From: Streptomyces speibonae
Lineage (GTDB): Bacteria; Actinomycetota; Actinomycetes; Streptomycetales; Streptomycetaceae
DNA length: 9,357 bases
Reading direction: 5' to 3'
NCBI GenBank assembly: GCA_000715605.1
Contig: KL568559.1
Location: 1-9,357, forward strand
The position numbers and the translations under genes are program-made. This document shows, one piece after another, positions 1 through 5,775 of the stretch (the stretch's first letter is position 1; the number at the start of each line of letters is the position of its first letter). The notes under the pieces were generated by a model. That model made no database searches. It had not been told where the DNA came from and worked only from the letters and a program-made list of their open reading frames with translations.

Positions 1-200
1 CCTCCGCCGCCTCCACCCCCTCAGCCACCTCCGCGCCCTCCACGCCCTCCGCGCACCTCCGCCACCTCCGCCCCTTCAGCCACCTCCGCGCCCTCCGCGC
101 ACCTCTGCCGCCTCCACCCCCTCAGCCGCCTGCGCGCCCTCCCCGCCCTCCGCCGCCTCCGCCGCCTCCGCGCCCTCCGCCGCCTCCGCCCCTCCCGCCC
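1..200. repeat. Imperfect G/C-rich tandem repeat at the 3' end of the GT87 gene
   Basis: The stretch is built from short CCTCCGCC-like words arranged in larger copies. The words at 10-30 and 111-131 match almost exactly at a spacing of 101 bases, and a third, diverged copy of the TCAGCC-containing core lies at 75-90. On the minus strand it encodes Ala/Glu-rich then Gly/Arg-rich triplets that form the tail of the neighbouring glycosyltransferase, and it continues past that gene's stop to the window edge. The only minus-strand stop codons in the tract are TGA at 124-122, 78-76 and 23-21, one in each reading frame. The array is probably prone to slippage; its full length is not visible. Confidence 0.8.
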
Positions 201-1329
201 CGCGCACACAGTGGTACGCCACCGTCACCGCCAGCACTCCCAGCGTGAGCGCGTCCCGGAAGGCCCGGCGCGTCCCGGCCTCCAGCCACGGCCAGGTCAC
301 CCCCGGCAGCTGCGGCACCAGGGCGAGCCAGAACCAGGGCCGCCGGGCCACCGCACCGGCGTACGGCAGTCCGGCGAGCAGCAGCGGGAGCACGACCAGG
401 AGGTAGTGGTTGTAGGAAGGCCGCGAGACGAGGAACGCCGACAGCATCAGCGCCGCCGACGTCTCCGCGAGGCGCAGCGACGCCGGCCCGGGTCCCCGCC
501 AGCGCCGGTAGGCGCACACCACGCCCGCCGCGCCCGCCAGCAGGGCGAGCGCGGTGGCCGGCCCCTGGGGCATCCCGAGACGGGGCAGCACGGCCGCCGG
601 CGAGGCCTCGTAGCGCCGCAGGAAGGCGTCGTCGCCGGTCACCAGGAAGGGCAGGGTGCGGGTGAGGAAGCCCGTGGGGTCGGGCAGGAACAGCGCGGCG
701 ACCACCGAGGTGACCGCCGGCACCAGGACCACGAGGGCCAGCGCGGTCCAGCGGCGCGCGAAGAGGAACAGCAGCGCCATCGGCGCGAGCAGCGGCTTCA
801 GCGCCACCGCCACCCCGATGACCGCGCCGCCCGCGGCCCACCGGCCCCGGCTCACCAGCAGCAGGCACAGCGGCAGCGCCAGGACGGCCGTCACCGTCCA
901 GTTCCCCAGCCGTACCAGCTGCCCGAAAGGCGCGAAGCAGGCCGCGAGACCCAGCAGGCCGAGGGCGGCGAGCCTGCTGCGCAGCGGCACGCGGTGCAGC
1001 AGCAGCGCACAGACCCAGCCCGCGACGAGGGCGAGGACCACCGTCACCGGCGCCAGCACGTCGAGCACGGACCGCGGCAGCAGGGCCTGCGGGACGGCGG
1101 CCATGACGGCGCTCGGGAAATAGAGGAAGTGCCGGTCGTCGTACGGCGATCCCCCGTCCAGCCAGGTCCGGGCGGCGTCCACGACGATGGCGTTGTCCAT
1201 GCCTCCGTCCGAGGTCACCAGCACCGTATGCACCGTCAGCGCCCCCAGCACGGCCGCGAGTCCGGCCCACAGGCAGCCGCCGGCCGGACGCACCAACCAC
1301 CCGGAGATGTCGCTTTTGCCCGTCACCAT
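76..1329 (-). CDS. GT87-family (DUF2029) polytopic mannosyltransferase-like protein
   Basis: A 417-residue, highly hydrophobic protein with roughly ten membrane segments, resembling GT-C glycosyltransferases of family GT87 (the family of mycobacterial PimE and AftC), which move a sugar from a polyprenyl-phosphate donor on the outer face of the membrane. After the first membrane segment (about 17-38) comes an outer loop with Asp45 and Asp51 (GGMDNAIVVDA), the acidic patch expected of this fold, followed by SPYDDRHFLYFP. Later family-like points are GNWTVTAVLAL, VAVALKPLLAPM and SYNHYLLVVLPLLL. The ATG at 1329 was chosen because the protein begins sensibly there and a TAGCGT box lies 7 bases upstream, fitting a leaderless transcript; an in-frame ATG at 1377 would overlap the divergent promoter. 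The last 40 residues are a low-complexity GAEAAE then RGGRGGG tail made by a DNA repeat and are probably not catalytic. Acceptor and sugar cannot be told from sequence; no link to the PGA-like operon is evident. Confidence 0.82.
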   Translation of the reverse strand: MVTGKSDISGWLVRPAGGCLWAGLAAVLGALTVHTVLVTSDGGMDNAIVVDAARTWLDGGSPYDDRHFLYFPSAVMAAVPQALLPRSVLDVLAPVTVVLALVAGWVCALLLHRVPLRSRLAALGLLGLAACFAPFGQLVRLGNWTVTAVLALPLCLLLVSRGRWAAGGAVIGVAVALKPLLAPMALLFLFARRWTALALVVLVPAVTSVVAALFLPDPTGFLTRTLPFLVTGDDAFLRRYEASPAAVLPRLGMPQGPATALALLAGAAGVVCAYRRWRGPGPASLRLAETSAALMLSAFLVSRPSYNHYLLVVLPLLLAGLPYAGAVARRPWFWLALVPQLPGVTWPWLEAGTRRAFRDALTLGVLAVTVAYHCVRGAGGAEAAEGAEAAEAAEGGEGAQAAEGVEAAEVRGGRGGG

Positions 1330-1336
1330 GCCGGCA

Positions 1337-1342
1337 ACGCTA
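1337..1342 (-). promoter_or_regulatory. Candidate -10 box for a leaderless GT87 transcript
   Basis: On the minus strand TAGCGT is followed by 7 bases and then the ATG at 1329. This is the spacing expected if transcription starts on the start codon, as is common in actinomycetes. No Shine-Dalgarno sequence precedes the ATG. No convincing -35 element was found at the usual distance, so the call rests on the -10 match and position only. Confidence 0.35.
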
Positions 1343-1390
1343 GGCCCTCCGGGGCCGGTTGACGCGGACCAGCACACCCCTTCCCCCGTC

Positions 1391-1396
1391 TAAGAT
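1391..1396 (+). promoter_or_regulatory. Candidate -10 box for a leaderless transcript of the 1404 gene
   Basis: TAAGAT ends 7 bases before the ATG at 1404, again placing the transcription start on or next to the start codon. A TTGACG hexamer at 1359-1364 looks like a -35 box but is 26 bases from TAAGAT, too far for a standard sigma-70-type promoter. There is no good ribosome binding site ahead of the ATG, which supports a leaderless start. Confidence 0.4.
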
Positions 1397-1403
1397 GCCG
1401 CCC

Positions 1404-2285
1404 ATGAGCTTTGGGCAGGGGGGACCTTCACAGCAGTGGGATCCCTGGACACCGAATTCCCAGCAGCCGTGGAGCGGTGGCGGTGCGAGCCAGTCACCCG
1501 ACTGGGCGGCGCTCGCCGACGCGTCGGAGGCCCGCGCCAAGCGGCGCCGGCTGCTGTTCATAGGCGGCGGCGCACTCGCCACCGTCGCGATAGGCACGGC
1601 CGTCGCGGTCGCCGTGGTGTCGGCGAACGGCAGCAACCAGGCCTCGCCGGGCGCCTCCTCGCAGCTTCCCGGGGCCTCCGATCTGCCGAGCCCCACGGGC
1701 ACCGTCCCGTCGTTCGCCCCGACGAGCGCCCCGCCGCCGCTGGACCCGAAGGACTTCGTCGCCAGCGCGAAGAAGGACAAGGCCCCGCTCAGCCCCGACA
1801 TCCTCTTCCCGGGCACCCAGCTGACCATGGGTGAGACCGTGTACAAGAAGGGGCCGACGGCCGACACCAAGAACTGCGCCTCGGCCGCGAAGGCGACGCT
1901 CCCCAAGGTCCTCACCGACAACGACTGCACCCGCCTGATCCGGGTCACCTACACCAAGGACAAGGTGGCGGTGACGGTCGGCGTGGCCGTCTTCGACACC
2001 GAGGCCCAGGCGACCAAGGCCAAGAAGCAGGCCGACAAGAAGAGCATCGTCAAGTCGCTGTCGGGCGGCGGCGTCAAGGACTTCTGCGTCGGCGCGATCT
2101 GCCGCTCCACGACCAACTCCTACGGCCGCTACGCCTACTTCACCCTCGCCGGCTTCACGGACGGCAAGGACGTGACGACGAAGGACAAGGCCGTCTTCGC
2201 CACCGGCGACGACCTCCAGGAGTTCACGTTCCGGCAGATCCGCCGCAGGGGCGAGGCCCAGGCGTCGGCGGCGGCCAACGAGTAG
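1404..2285 (+). CDS. Single-pass membrane protein with exported four-cysteine domain, function unknown
   Basis: I do not recognise the family. The 293-residue product has a cytoplasmic Gly/Gln/Pro/Ser-rich N-terminus (1-45), a basic KRRR stop at 46-49, one membrane segment at about 50-74, a Ser/Pro-rich linker (75-115), and an exported domain (about 116-285) holding four cysteines: Cys158, Cys175, Cys228 and Cys233. The even number and outside location suggest two disulfide bonds. The domain is rich in Lys and Thr and alternates short beta-like strands (IRVTYTKDKVAVTVGVAVF, RYAYFTLAGF). This architecture is common among uncharacterised Streptomyces membrane proteins. The ATG at 1404 was preferred over in-frame ATGs at 1395 and 1359 because a -10-like TAAGAT lies directly upstream and overlaps the alternative ATG at 1395. 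It is divergent from the GT87 gene and convergent with the peptidase gene, so it is probably a separate transcription unit. Confidence 0.8.
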   Translation: MSFGQGGPSQQWDPWTPNSQQPWSGGGASQSPDWAALADASEARAKRRRLLFIGGGALATVAIGTAVAVAVVSANGSNQASPGASSQLPGASDLPSPTGTVPSFAPTSAPPPLDPKDFVASAKKDKAPLSPDILFPGTQLTMGETVYKKGPTADTKNCASAAKATLPKVLTDNDCTRLIRVTYTKDKVAVTVGVAVFDTEAQATKAKKQADKKSIVKSLSGGGVKDFCVGAICRSTTNSYGRYAYFTLAGFTDGKDVTTKDKAVFATGDDLQEFTFRQIRRRGEAQASAAANE

Positions 2286-2294
2286 CGACCCGTG

Positions 2295-2310
2295 GCGCCG
2301 CCGCCGGCGC
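2295..2310. terminator. Small hairpin between convergent genes
   Basis: GCGCCG and CGGCGC pair as a perfect 6-bp G/C stem around a 4-base CCGC loop. It lies in the 31-base gap between the convergent stop codons (2285 and 2317), so it could end transcription from both sides. There is no T-run, which is usual for actinomycete hairpin terminators but leaves the call uncertain. Confidence 0.4.
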
Positions 2311-2316
2311 GGGCGG

Positions 2317-3405
2317 TCACAGCCGCTTGGCGCTGCGCAGCGTCTTGGCGTAGTAGCCGTTGCCGTCCAGACGGGAGACGCCCCCGATGTCACCGATGGT
2401 CGGGCCGTTGACCTCTTCACGGCTGGAGACGAAGATCAGGTGGCCCTCGGTGTCGTGGCCGAGCACCATGCCCACGTGGTCGAGGCGCTCCTTGGTCCGC
2501 GTGTCGAGCTTGAAGAAGACCAGGTCGCCGGGTTGCAGCTGGTCGATGTTGGACGGCCGGTCCTTCGGCGTGATGCCGGCCAGCGGGAGCACGTCGGCGC
2601 CCTCCTTGGAGCGGGCCATGCCGTTGGCGGTGCGCGGGAGGCCGTCGCCGGAGGTGTCCGAGGACATCAGCGGGTAGCGGGCGCGGTAGCCGAACACCAT
2701 GCGGATGAAGCCGGAGCAGTCCAGCGACTTGGCGCGCATGGCCTCGGGCGTGCCGGTCGCACCGTCCCGGAACGGGTACGGGACGCCGAGGTAGTCGTAG
2801 AAGTCGGACTGCTCCAGGCGCAGGTCGCCGCCCTCGGCGCCGGTGGTGTTCAGCGGGCCGAAGTTCGCGTCACCGGCGTAGGCGATGCCCTGCTCGTCCT
2901 TCTTCACCGGGGCGCCCGCCACGTACTGGAAGGCGAAGGCGAACAGGTCGTCCTTCTTGCTGTTGGCGTACTCGGCGTACCACTCCTTGAACCACTTCTC
3001 CTTCTCGGCGCCCTTCTTCCACGGTTCGGGCATGAGCCGGACCCAGTCCGTGGTGGAGACCTTGGAGGAGGTCGAGGCCGGCTCCTCGAAGGTGCGCGCC
3101 GGCCCGGTGAGCGTGGCGGTGCGCGCTCCGTCGGTGAACACGGCCTGGATACGTCCGCTGCCGTCGCGCAGCACGGAGCGCGCGGGGTTCTCCAGCCGGG
3201 ACCACTTCTCCCCGCCCTTGTCCTTGGAGGCGCCGTCGCCGGAACCGCCGCCCCCGTTCAGCACGCCGACGTTCTTGACCTCGGTGACGCCGGGCGCCTC
3301 CTGCTTGCGCAGTTCCAGGGTGAGGTAGCCGGAGGTCGCGACGAGGCCCAGGACCACGAGGCCCGAGACGACCGGACGCGACTTCTTCTTCGCTTTCCCT
3401 GCCAC
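2317..3405 (-). CDS. Membrane-anchored NlpC/P60 peptidase, candidate PGA hydrolase or processing enzyme
   Basis: A 362-residue protein with a basic N-terminus, one membrane segment or uncleaved signal (about 12-30), a Gly-rich linker (50-66), a middle region of unknown fold (68-200) and a C-terminal NlpC/P60 domain. Catalytic Cys230 lies in LDCSGF and His310 in LDHVGMVLG; PGDLVFF at 292-298 is another family mark. The third residue, normally His, Asn or Gln in a position like MIHA, aligns with IFVSS and is not obvious here. NlpC/P60 enzymes cut D-gamma-glutamyl bonds. In B. subtilis the NlpC/P60 enzyme PgdS is encoded just after pgsBCAE and cuts poly-gamma-glutamate, so the same job is a reasonable inference here; action on peptidoglycan is the alternative. 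The GTG start at 3405 has GAGGAG (3412-3417) 6 bases upstream. It is the last gene of the operon, 65 bases after capC. Confidence 0.85.
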   Translation of the reverse strand: MAGKAKKKSRPVVSGLVVLGLVATSGYLTLELRKQEAPGVTEVKNVGVLNGGGGSGDGASKDKGGEKWSRLENPARSVLRDGSGRIQAVFTDGARTATLTGPARTFEEPASTSSKVSTTDWVRLMPEPWKKGAEKEKWFKEWYAEYANSKKDDLFAFAFQYVAGAPVKKDEQGIAYAGDANFGPLNTTGAEGGDLRLEQSDFYDYLGVPYPFRDGATGTPEAMRAKSLDCSGFIRMVFGYRARYPLMSSDTSGDGLPRTANGMARSKEGADVLPLAGITPKDRPSNIDQLQPGDLVFFKLDTRTKERLDHVGMVLGHDTEGHLIFVSSREEVNGPTIGDIGGVSRLDGNGYYAKTLRSAKRL

Positions 3406-3408
3406 CTT

Positions 3409-3435
3409 TTACTCCTCGGTTGTCATTCGGTTCAT
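3409..3435 (-). other. Eight-codon mini-ORF between capC and the peptidase gene
   Basis: ATG at 3435 reads MNRMTTEE and stops at TAA (3411-3409), three bases before the peptidase GTG. Its two Glu codons, GAG GAG, are themselves the ribosome binding site of the peptidase gene. It has only a weak GAGA upstream, so translation is uncertain. If translated it would couple ribosome movement to the downstream start. It sits where Bacillus operons carry the small pgsE/capE gene, but it is much shorter and no homology can be claimed. Confidence 0.25.
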
Positions 3436-3470
3436 CGTGGTTCTCGGTTCTTGGGGGTGCCCGGCGGGTG

Positions 3471-3953
3471 TCAGACCGTGGGCATGACGCCGAGCAGCAG
3501 GCCGGCGGCGACGACGATGTAGGCCATGAGGGAGACGGTGCCGGTGGCCAGCAGGGTGGCCCCCTTCGGCTGGCGCACCATCTGATAGGCGACCAGGCCG
3601 GGCACGATGAAGCCGAGGGTCTGGTTGCCGTACATGAGCGGGAACTCGATCGAGAGCACGATCATCACCGTGGCCTGGAGCAGCACACCCAGCAGCACCA
3701 CCGCGGCGAACAGCCGCTTGCCGTAGAGGATCACCAGCCGCTGCATGATCTTGGTGCCCGCGTAGGTCAGCGCGGTGACGCCCACCATCATCGCCGCGCG
3801 CTGGAGGTCCTCGATGAGGGTCAGCGCGATCCACCCGGGAGTGATCATGCCCCCGGGGGACAGGTTGGTGGTGAGGTAGCACAGCAGCGAGAAGAACAGG
3901 CCTATGGCGATGCCCAGGGCGGCCATCTCGGGGGTCAGGGCGGCGGTGGTCAA
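3471..3953 (-). CDS. capC: Poly-gamma-glutamate synthase membrane subunit CapC/PgsC
   Basis: A 160-residue hydrophobic protein with about five membrane segments, close to the 149 residues of B. subtilis PgsC. Shared landmarks are the early LSPGGMITPGWIAL stretch (Bacillus ILPAGLVVPGYLAL), a central LVILYGKRLFAA (Bacillus FMILYGRRKFAA) and a late GFIVPGLVAYQMVRQ (Bacillus GVIVPGLIANTIQRQ). PgsC works with PgsB in the membrane-bound complex that polymerises glutamate through gamma bonds. The TTG at 3953 is preferred: GGAG (3960-3963) lies 6 bases upstream and the N-terminal length then fits the family. The first ATG, at 3926, has no ribosome binding site and would give 151 residues. The gene begins 70 bases after the capB stop, and a 6-bp hairpin (4018-4033) spans that stop. 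Confidence 0.92.
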   Translation of the reverse strand: MTTAALTPEMAALGIAIGLFFSLLCYLTTNLSPGGMITPGWIALTLIEDLQRAAMMVGVTALTYAGTKIMQRLVILYGKRLFAAVVLLGVLLQATVMIVLSIEFPLMYGNQTLGFIVPGLVAYQMVRQPKGATLLATGTVSLMAYIVVAAGLLLGVMPTV

Positions 3954-4017
3954 CGGGGTCTCCGGACGAGGGGAACGGGGGTGGGCGAGGCGGACGGCCG
4001 CGTGGTCGGCGGCGCGG

Positions 4018-4033
4018 GGGCGGTCACCCGCCC
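4018..4033. other. Hairpin spanning the capB stop codon
   Basis: GGGCGG and CCGCCC form a 6-bp stem around TCAC, and the capB TGA lies within the loop. It sits at the head of the 70-base capB-capC gap. It could slow or partly end transcription, or shield a 3' end, lowering capC relative to capB, but stems of this strength are frequent by chance in DNA this G+C-rich. Confidence 0.2.
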
Positions 4034-5769
4034 TCGGCGCCGGGGTGCCGGCTTCCGTCGGGAGGCGTGTCCGGCTCGGCCCAGGAGGGGCGCCCGAAGT
4101 ACGGGTGGGGCGGCTCCGGATCGGGGGCGGGCGGCTGCTCCGGCTCGTACCGCTGCTCCGCTTCGTACTGCTCCGGTTCGTACCGCTGCTGCGGGAACTG
4201 CTGCTGCGGGTACGGCGTCCCCTGCCCGTACTGCTGGTCCTGCGGCCCCGGCTCGTAGCGCTGTTCCGGCTCGTAGCGCTGTTCCGGCTCGTACTCGTGC
4301 TCCGGCCCGTACGGCCGGCCCTGCGCGTACTGCCGCTCCCCGTACTGCTGCTCCCCGTACTGCTGCTCCTGCCCGTACTGCGCGTACTGCATCTGCTGCG
4401 GTTGCTGGTGCCGGGCGCGGGGGGCGCCCTGCTGGGCCGGGATGCGGACGATGGGGATCTCCTGCGTCTGCGACGCCTGGTAGCGCTCCTCGTGCGCCGT
4501 CGGGTAGGAGGCGAACGGGTCCAGGCGCTGCGCCTGCACGGGAGCCGCGGCGGCCGCCGGGCCCTGCTCCGCCTCCCCGCTGTCGCTGTCGTCCTCCGGA
4601 AGCTCGGCCAGGTACTCGAGGAGCTCCTCGCCCTGGCCGTGGATGTTGCCGATGGCGACCAGCGAGGCACCGTCGGACATGCGGTCGAGGATGGCCGGCA
4701 TGAACTCGTCGGCGGAGCGGCGCTCACCGCCCAGGTCGACGGCGCGGTCGCGCCACTCGGCGGGGATGGCGTCGATGGCGCTCTTGGACGGGTGCCCGAT
4801 GACGAAGACGTTGTCCGGCCGCAGATCCGGGATGATCTCGCCCATCTGCCCGTTGCGCTCGACGCGGTCGGGGCGGCAGTTGATGACGACGTTGAGCGGG
4901 CGGCGGATCGCGCCGAGGTCGAGCAGCTGGTTGATGTTCATCAGCGTCGACTCGGGGTCGTTGGCCGCGAAGACGTTGGCGAAGGCGAGCCGGTCGCCGT
5001 CGGGGGCCACATAGCGCTCCACGGAGAGCACACCCGGGTCCGGCGGGGCGTCGTACATGCCCTGGAGGGCGACCTTGCGCTCCACTCCGAGCAGTTCCGC
5101 GACGACCAGCGCGATCGCCACGTTCTCCTTGAAGGTGAACCAGCTGAAGCCGCGCAGCTCCTCGTCGGTGACCGTCTCGGGGTCGGCGTAGACCAGCTTG
5201 CAGTTCCGGGCGTCCGCCTCCTCCTGGAGGATGTGGAAGCGCTCCTTCTCCGCGGTGACGCAGATGCCGTCCTCGGGCATGGACCGGCACAGCGAGCGGG
5301 CCACGTCGTCCAGGGTGGGGCCCATCTCGGCGAGGTGGTCCTCGCGGACGTTGCACAGCACGCCGATCGTGGAGCGGATCAGCTTGCTCTGGTTGACCTC
5401 CTGGAGGGCCGGCATGACCGCCATGCACTCGATGACGAGCGCGTCGGGGCGGTAGGTGGCGGCCCGGCGGACGATGCCGATCTGCTCGACGACGTTGGCG
5501 ATGCCGAACTTGCGGTAGACCGGCTCCTCGGTGGCGTCGGGGTGGATGAAGCGCGCAGCGGTGCCGGTGGTCTTGGCCACGGTGACCAGGTCACCGCCGC
5601 GCAGCGCCCCCGCGCACAGCCGGGTGATGGAGGACTTGCCGCGGATGCCGTTGACGAGCACGCGGGAGGGGATGGAGTGCAGGGCGGCGTAGTGCCGGCG
5701 CTGCTCCAGGATGCCGGCGACCAGCAGGAACAGGCTGCCGGCCAGCAGCACGAAGTACAGATAGAGCAC
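4024..5769 (-). CDS. capB: Poly-gamma-glutamate synthetase CapB/PgsB with long disordered C-terminal tail
   Basis: A 581-residue Mur-ligase-like amide ligase that would activate glutamate chains with ATP and add glutamate through the gamma carboxyl at the membrane. Residues 1-22 form a membrane segment, as in B. subtilis PgsB. The ATP loop GIRGKSS is at 41-47; TVAKTTGTAARFI (63-75), VIECMAV (112-118), LCNVREDHLAEMG (138-150) and NCRPDRVER (297-305) are strongly PgsB-like. The catalytic part ends near 393, the full length of the B. subtilis enzyme. The remaining 188 residues are an added low-complexity tail rich in Gln, Tyr, Glu and Pro with repeats such as RYEPEQ and YGEQQ, probably disordered and cytoplasmic. 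The GTG start at 5769 follows the previous stop by 6 bases and has GGAGGAAGG (5779-5787) 9 bases upstream, so it is translationally close-coupled to the HAMP protein. Confidence 0.94.
   Translation of the reverse strand: MLYLYFVLLAGSLFLLVAGILEQRRHYAALHSIPSRVLVNGIRGKSSITRLCAGALRGGDLVTVAKTTGTAARFIHPDATEEPVYRKFGIANVVEQIGIVRRAATYRPDALVIECMAVMPALQEVNQSKLIRSTIGVLCNVREDHLAEMGPTLDDVARSLCRSMPEDGICVTAEKERFHILQEEADARNCKLVYADPETVTDEELRGFSWFTFKENVAIALVVAELLGVERKVALQGMYDAPPDPGVLSVERYVAPDGDRLAFANVFAANDPESTLMNINQLLDLGAIRRPLNVVINCRPDRVERNGQMGEIIPDLRPDNVFVIGHPSKSAIDAIPAEWRDRAVDLGGERRSADEFMPAILDRMSDGASLVAIGNIHGQGEELLEYLAELPEDDSDSGEAEQGPAAAAAPVQAQRLDPFASYPTAHEERYQASQTQEIPIVRIPAQQGAPRARHQQPQQMQYAQYGQEQQYGEQQYGERQYAQGRPYGPEHEYEPEQRYEPEQRYEPGPQDQQYGQGTPYPQQQFPQQRYEPEQYEAEQRYEPEQPPAPDPEPPHPYFGRPSWAEPDTPPDGSRHPGAEGG
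4142..4369 (-). repeat. Coding tandem repeats in the capB tail
   Basis: Two identical 18-base units (4251-4268 and 4269-4286) and a diverged third (4287-4304) encode the EQRYEP-type repeats; two identical 15-base units (4340-4354 and 4355-4369) encode GEQQY-type repeats; related units recur at 4142-4200. Unit lengths are multiples of three, so copy number can change without breaking the frame. The near-identical DNA suggests recent expansion rather than old protein-level conservation. Confidence 0.85.
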
Positions 5770-5775
5770 GGCGGG

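Noticed and set aside
1..200. Possible CRISPR array
   Set aside because: Units are very short, imperfect and without unique spacers; this is a low-complexity tandem repeat.
211..1362. Long open frame on the plus strand opposite the GT87 gene
   Set aside because: The product is an Arg/Gln/His-rich string with no fold-like pattern, as expected from the shadow of a G+C-rich gene on the other strand.
1359..1364. TTGACG as -35 box for the 1404 gene
   Set aside because: It lies 26 bases from the TAAGAT box, well beyond usual promoter spacing.
2440..3522. 360-codon open frame on the plus strand opposite the peptidase gene
   Set aside because: It runs through the peptidase gene and its upstream gap, has no recognisable domain, and the opposite strand holds clear NlpC/P60 motifs.
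3409..3882. Same-strand overlapping frame through capC giving 157 residues
   Set aside because: His/Arg/Pro-rich composition typical of a shifted G+C-rich frame; only its last eight codons, after capC ends, were kept as a mini-ORF candidate.
3420..4703. 427-codon plus-strand frame with Arg/Thr/Ala/Pro repeats
   Set aside because: The repeats are the antisense reading of the capB tail; the real coding strand is set by CapB and CapC motifs.
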